The notes below the pieces were generated by a model. It was not told the origin of the DNA. It did no database searches and worked only from the letters and a program-made list of their open reading frames with translations. From Pluralibacter sp. (lineage in GTDB: Bacteria; Pseudomonadota; Gammaproteobacteria; Enterobacterales; Enterobacteriaceae): DNA of 64,000 nt. Position 1 is the stretch's first letter, and each line of letters starts with the position of its first letter. The position numbers and the translations under genes were made by a program. The DNA is taken from positions 29,107 through 93,106 of the forward strand of contig NZ_JAFAGS010000176.1 of the NCBI RefSeq assembly GCF_019237635.1, read 5' to 3'. This document shows positions 62,999 to 64,000 of the stretch, piece after piece.

Positions 62999-64000
62999 TT
63001 ACTTCACGTCGTCAGGCAACGCATACGCGACAATAGAGTCGCCGAGCTTTGTCCCAAACGAGCCATGCCCCCCGGCCGAGATGACAACATACTGCTTGCC
63101 ATTCACTTCATAGGTCATCGGCGTCGCTTGCCCACCGGCAGGCAGACGGCCTTCCCACAGTTTTTCCCCGTTGGTCATGTTGTACGCCCGCAGGTAGTTG
63201 TCTGCGGTTGCGGCGACGAACAGCACGTTGCCCGCGGTGGAGATCGGGCCGCCCAGCATCGGCATCCCCAGCGTAAACGGCAGTTTAATCGGCATCGGGA
63301 ACGGCAGACTGTCCTGCGGCGTACCGATACGTTTTTTCCACGCGATCTGGTTGGTTTTCAGATCCAGCGCCGAGATATAGCCCCAGCCCGGCTGTTTGCA
63401 CGGCAGGCCGAGTGGCGACAGGAACGGGTTCAGCGTGACGCCAAACGGTACACCGTATTGCGGCTGAATGCCGGATTCGGCACCGCTACCTTTAGCGTCT
63501 TTTGGTTGCGCCATCGGGTTGCCCGGGCCGCGTGGGATCAGTTTAGAGACAAACGGCAGCGCAATCGGGTTGGCGATCGCTACCTGACGGTTCGGGTCAA
63601 CTGAAATACCGCCCCACTCGAACATCCCGAGGTTGCCTGGGAAGACCAGCGTGCCTTGCTCAGACGGCGGTGTGAAGATGCCTTCATAGCGCATCTGGTG
63701 GAACATGACGCGGCATACCAACTGGTCGAACATGGTGGCACCCCACATATCCGCCCCGGTCAGATCTTTTGTCGGGCGGAAGGTCAGCGCTGAGAACGGC
63801 TGCGTCGGGCTTACGCGATCGCCTTTCGCCGCGCCCTGCGGTACCGGTTTTTCCGGTGCGGGAACGACAAGCTGACCGTTGCGGCGGTCGAGCACGAAGA
63901 TGTTGCCGGTTTTCGCCGGGGCATAGATAACCGGTACGGTTTTGCCGTCGATGGTGATATCTGCAAGCGTCGGCTGCGACGGCTGGTCCATATCCCACAG
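62999..64000 (-). CDS. gcd: PQQ-dependent glucose dehydrogenase Gcd (3' part)
   Basis: C-terminal part (334 residues) of the membrane-bound quinoprotein glucose dehydrogenase, which oxidises glucose to gluconolactone in the periplasm and feeds electrons to ubiquinone. The frame is open across the window edge (first visible residues LWDMDQPSQP), so this is an edge truncation, not a broken gene. The visible part corresponds to the last blades of the beta-propeller, with FVLDRRNGQLVVPAPE, GADMWGATMFDQLVCR, and the C-terminal YVVISAGGHGSFGTKLGD. It is convergent with cueO across a REP pair. Confidence 0.97.
   Translation of the reverse strand: MWDMDQPSQPTLADITIDGKTVPVIYAPAKTGNIFVLDRRNGQLVVPAPEKPVPQGAAKGDRVSPTQPFSALTFRPTKDLTGADMWGATMFDQLVCRVMFHQMRYEGIFTPPSEQGTLVFPGNLGMFEWGGISVDPNRQVAIANPIALPFVSKLIPRGPGNPMAQPKDAKGSGAESGIQPQYGVPFGVTLNPFLSPLGLPCKQPGWGYISALDLKTNQIAWKKRIGTPQDSLPFPMPIKLPFTLGMPMLGGPISTAGNVLFVAATADNYLRAYNMTNGEKLWEGRLPAGGQATPMTYEVNGKQYVVISAGGHGSFGTKLGDSIVAYALPDDVK

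Overview
The window is a chromosomal segment of a member of the Enterobacteriaceae. From leuO through gcd the gene order follows the leu-to-gcd region of Escherichia coli K-12 almost gene for gene, and most proteins have the E. coli length with very high similarity. Several differences mark it as a relative (Citrobacter/Enterobacter/Klebsiella-type) rather than E. coli itself: two inserted carbohydrate loci, an extra secreted-protein gene after lpd, a DUF2950 gene beside yacH, and a divergent SecM C-terminus. Genus and species cannot be fixed from the sequence alone.

Layout. 1-4112: AT-rich leuO upstream region, leuO, then ilvIH (acetolactate synthase III). 4294-5298: cra. 5805-23737: the complete division and cell wall (dcw) cluster from the mra promoter and MraZ repeats through mraZ-rsmH-ftsL-ftsI-murE-murF-mraY-murD-ftsW-murG-murC-ddlB-ftsQ-ftsA-ftsZ-lpxC, mostly with overlapping or abutting genes. 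23988-27707: secM-secA-mutT. 27704-29271: coaE-zapD-yacG on the minus strand. 29498-30541: guaC, followed by a shortened ERIC repeat. 30657-34742 (minus): ppdD-hofB-hofC (type IV pilus-like) and nadC. 34841-36255: ampDE. 36273-38623 (minus): an inserted two-gene locus (GPH sugar symporter plus GH43 glycosidase) with a CRP-like site. 38789-47792: aroP, then pdhR-aceE-aceF-lpd (pyruvate dehydrogenase). 47996-50812: a small secreted protein with two WATNTGS repeats, a DUF2950 protein and YacH (DUF3300). 51217-54318: acnB and yacL. 54352-59032: an inserted alpha-galactoside locus (GH36 enzyme, MFS sugar transporter, divergent LacI-type regulator) with a strong CRP-like site. 59057-64000: speDE, yacC, cueO behind a CueR-type promoter, a REP pair, and the 3' end of gcd, which runs off the window.

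How the parts fit. Most of the window is core: peptidoglycan precursor synthesis and septation, lipid A commitment (lpxC), Sec export (secA), the pyruvate-to-TCA entry (PDH, acnB), polyamines (speDE) and periplasmic oxidation (cueO, gcd). The accessory material sits in discrete gaps of this backbone: between ampE and aroP, between lpd and acnB, and between yacL and speD. Both sugar loci carry a CRP-like site and appear to add conditional uptake and hydrolysis of plant-type oligosaccharides. I found no rRNA, tRNA, CRISPR array, prophage or intact insertion sequence. No clearly unprecedented multi-gene system is evident; the least explained items are the WATNTGS secreted protein, its DUF2950/DUF3300 neighbours, and several strong stem-loops in untranslated regions (upstream of aceE, ftsZ and lpxC).
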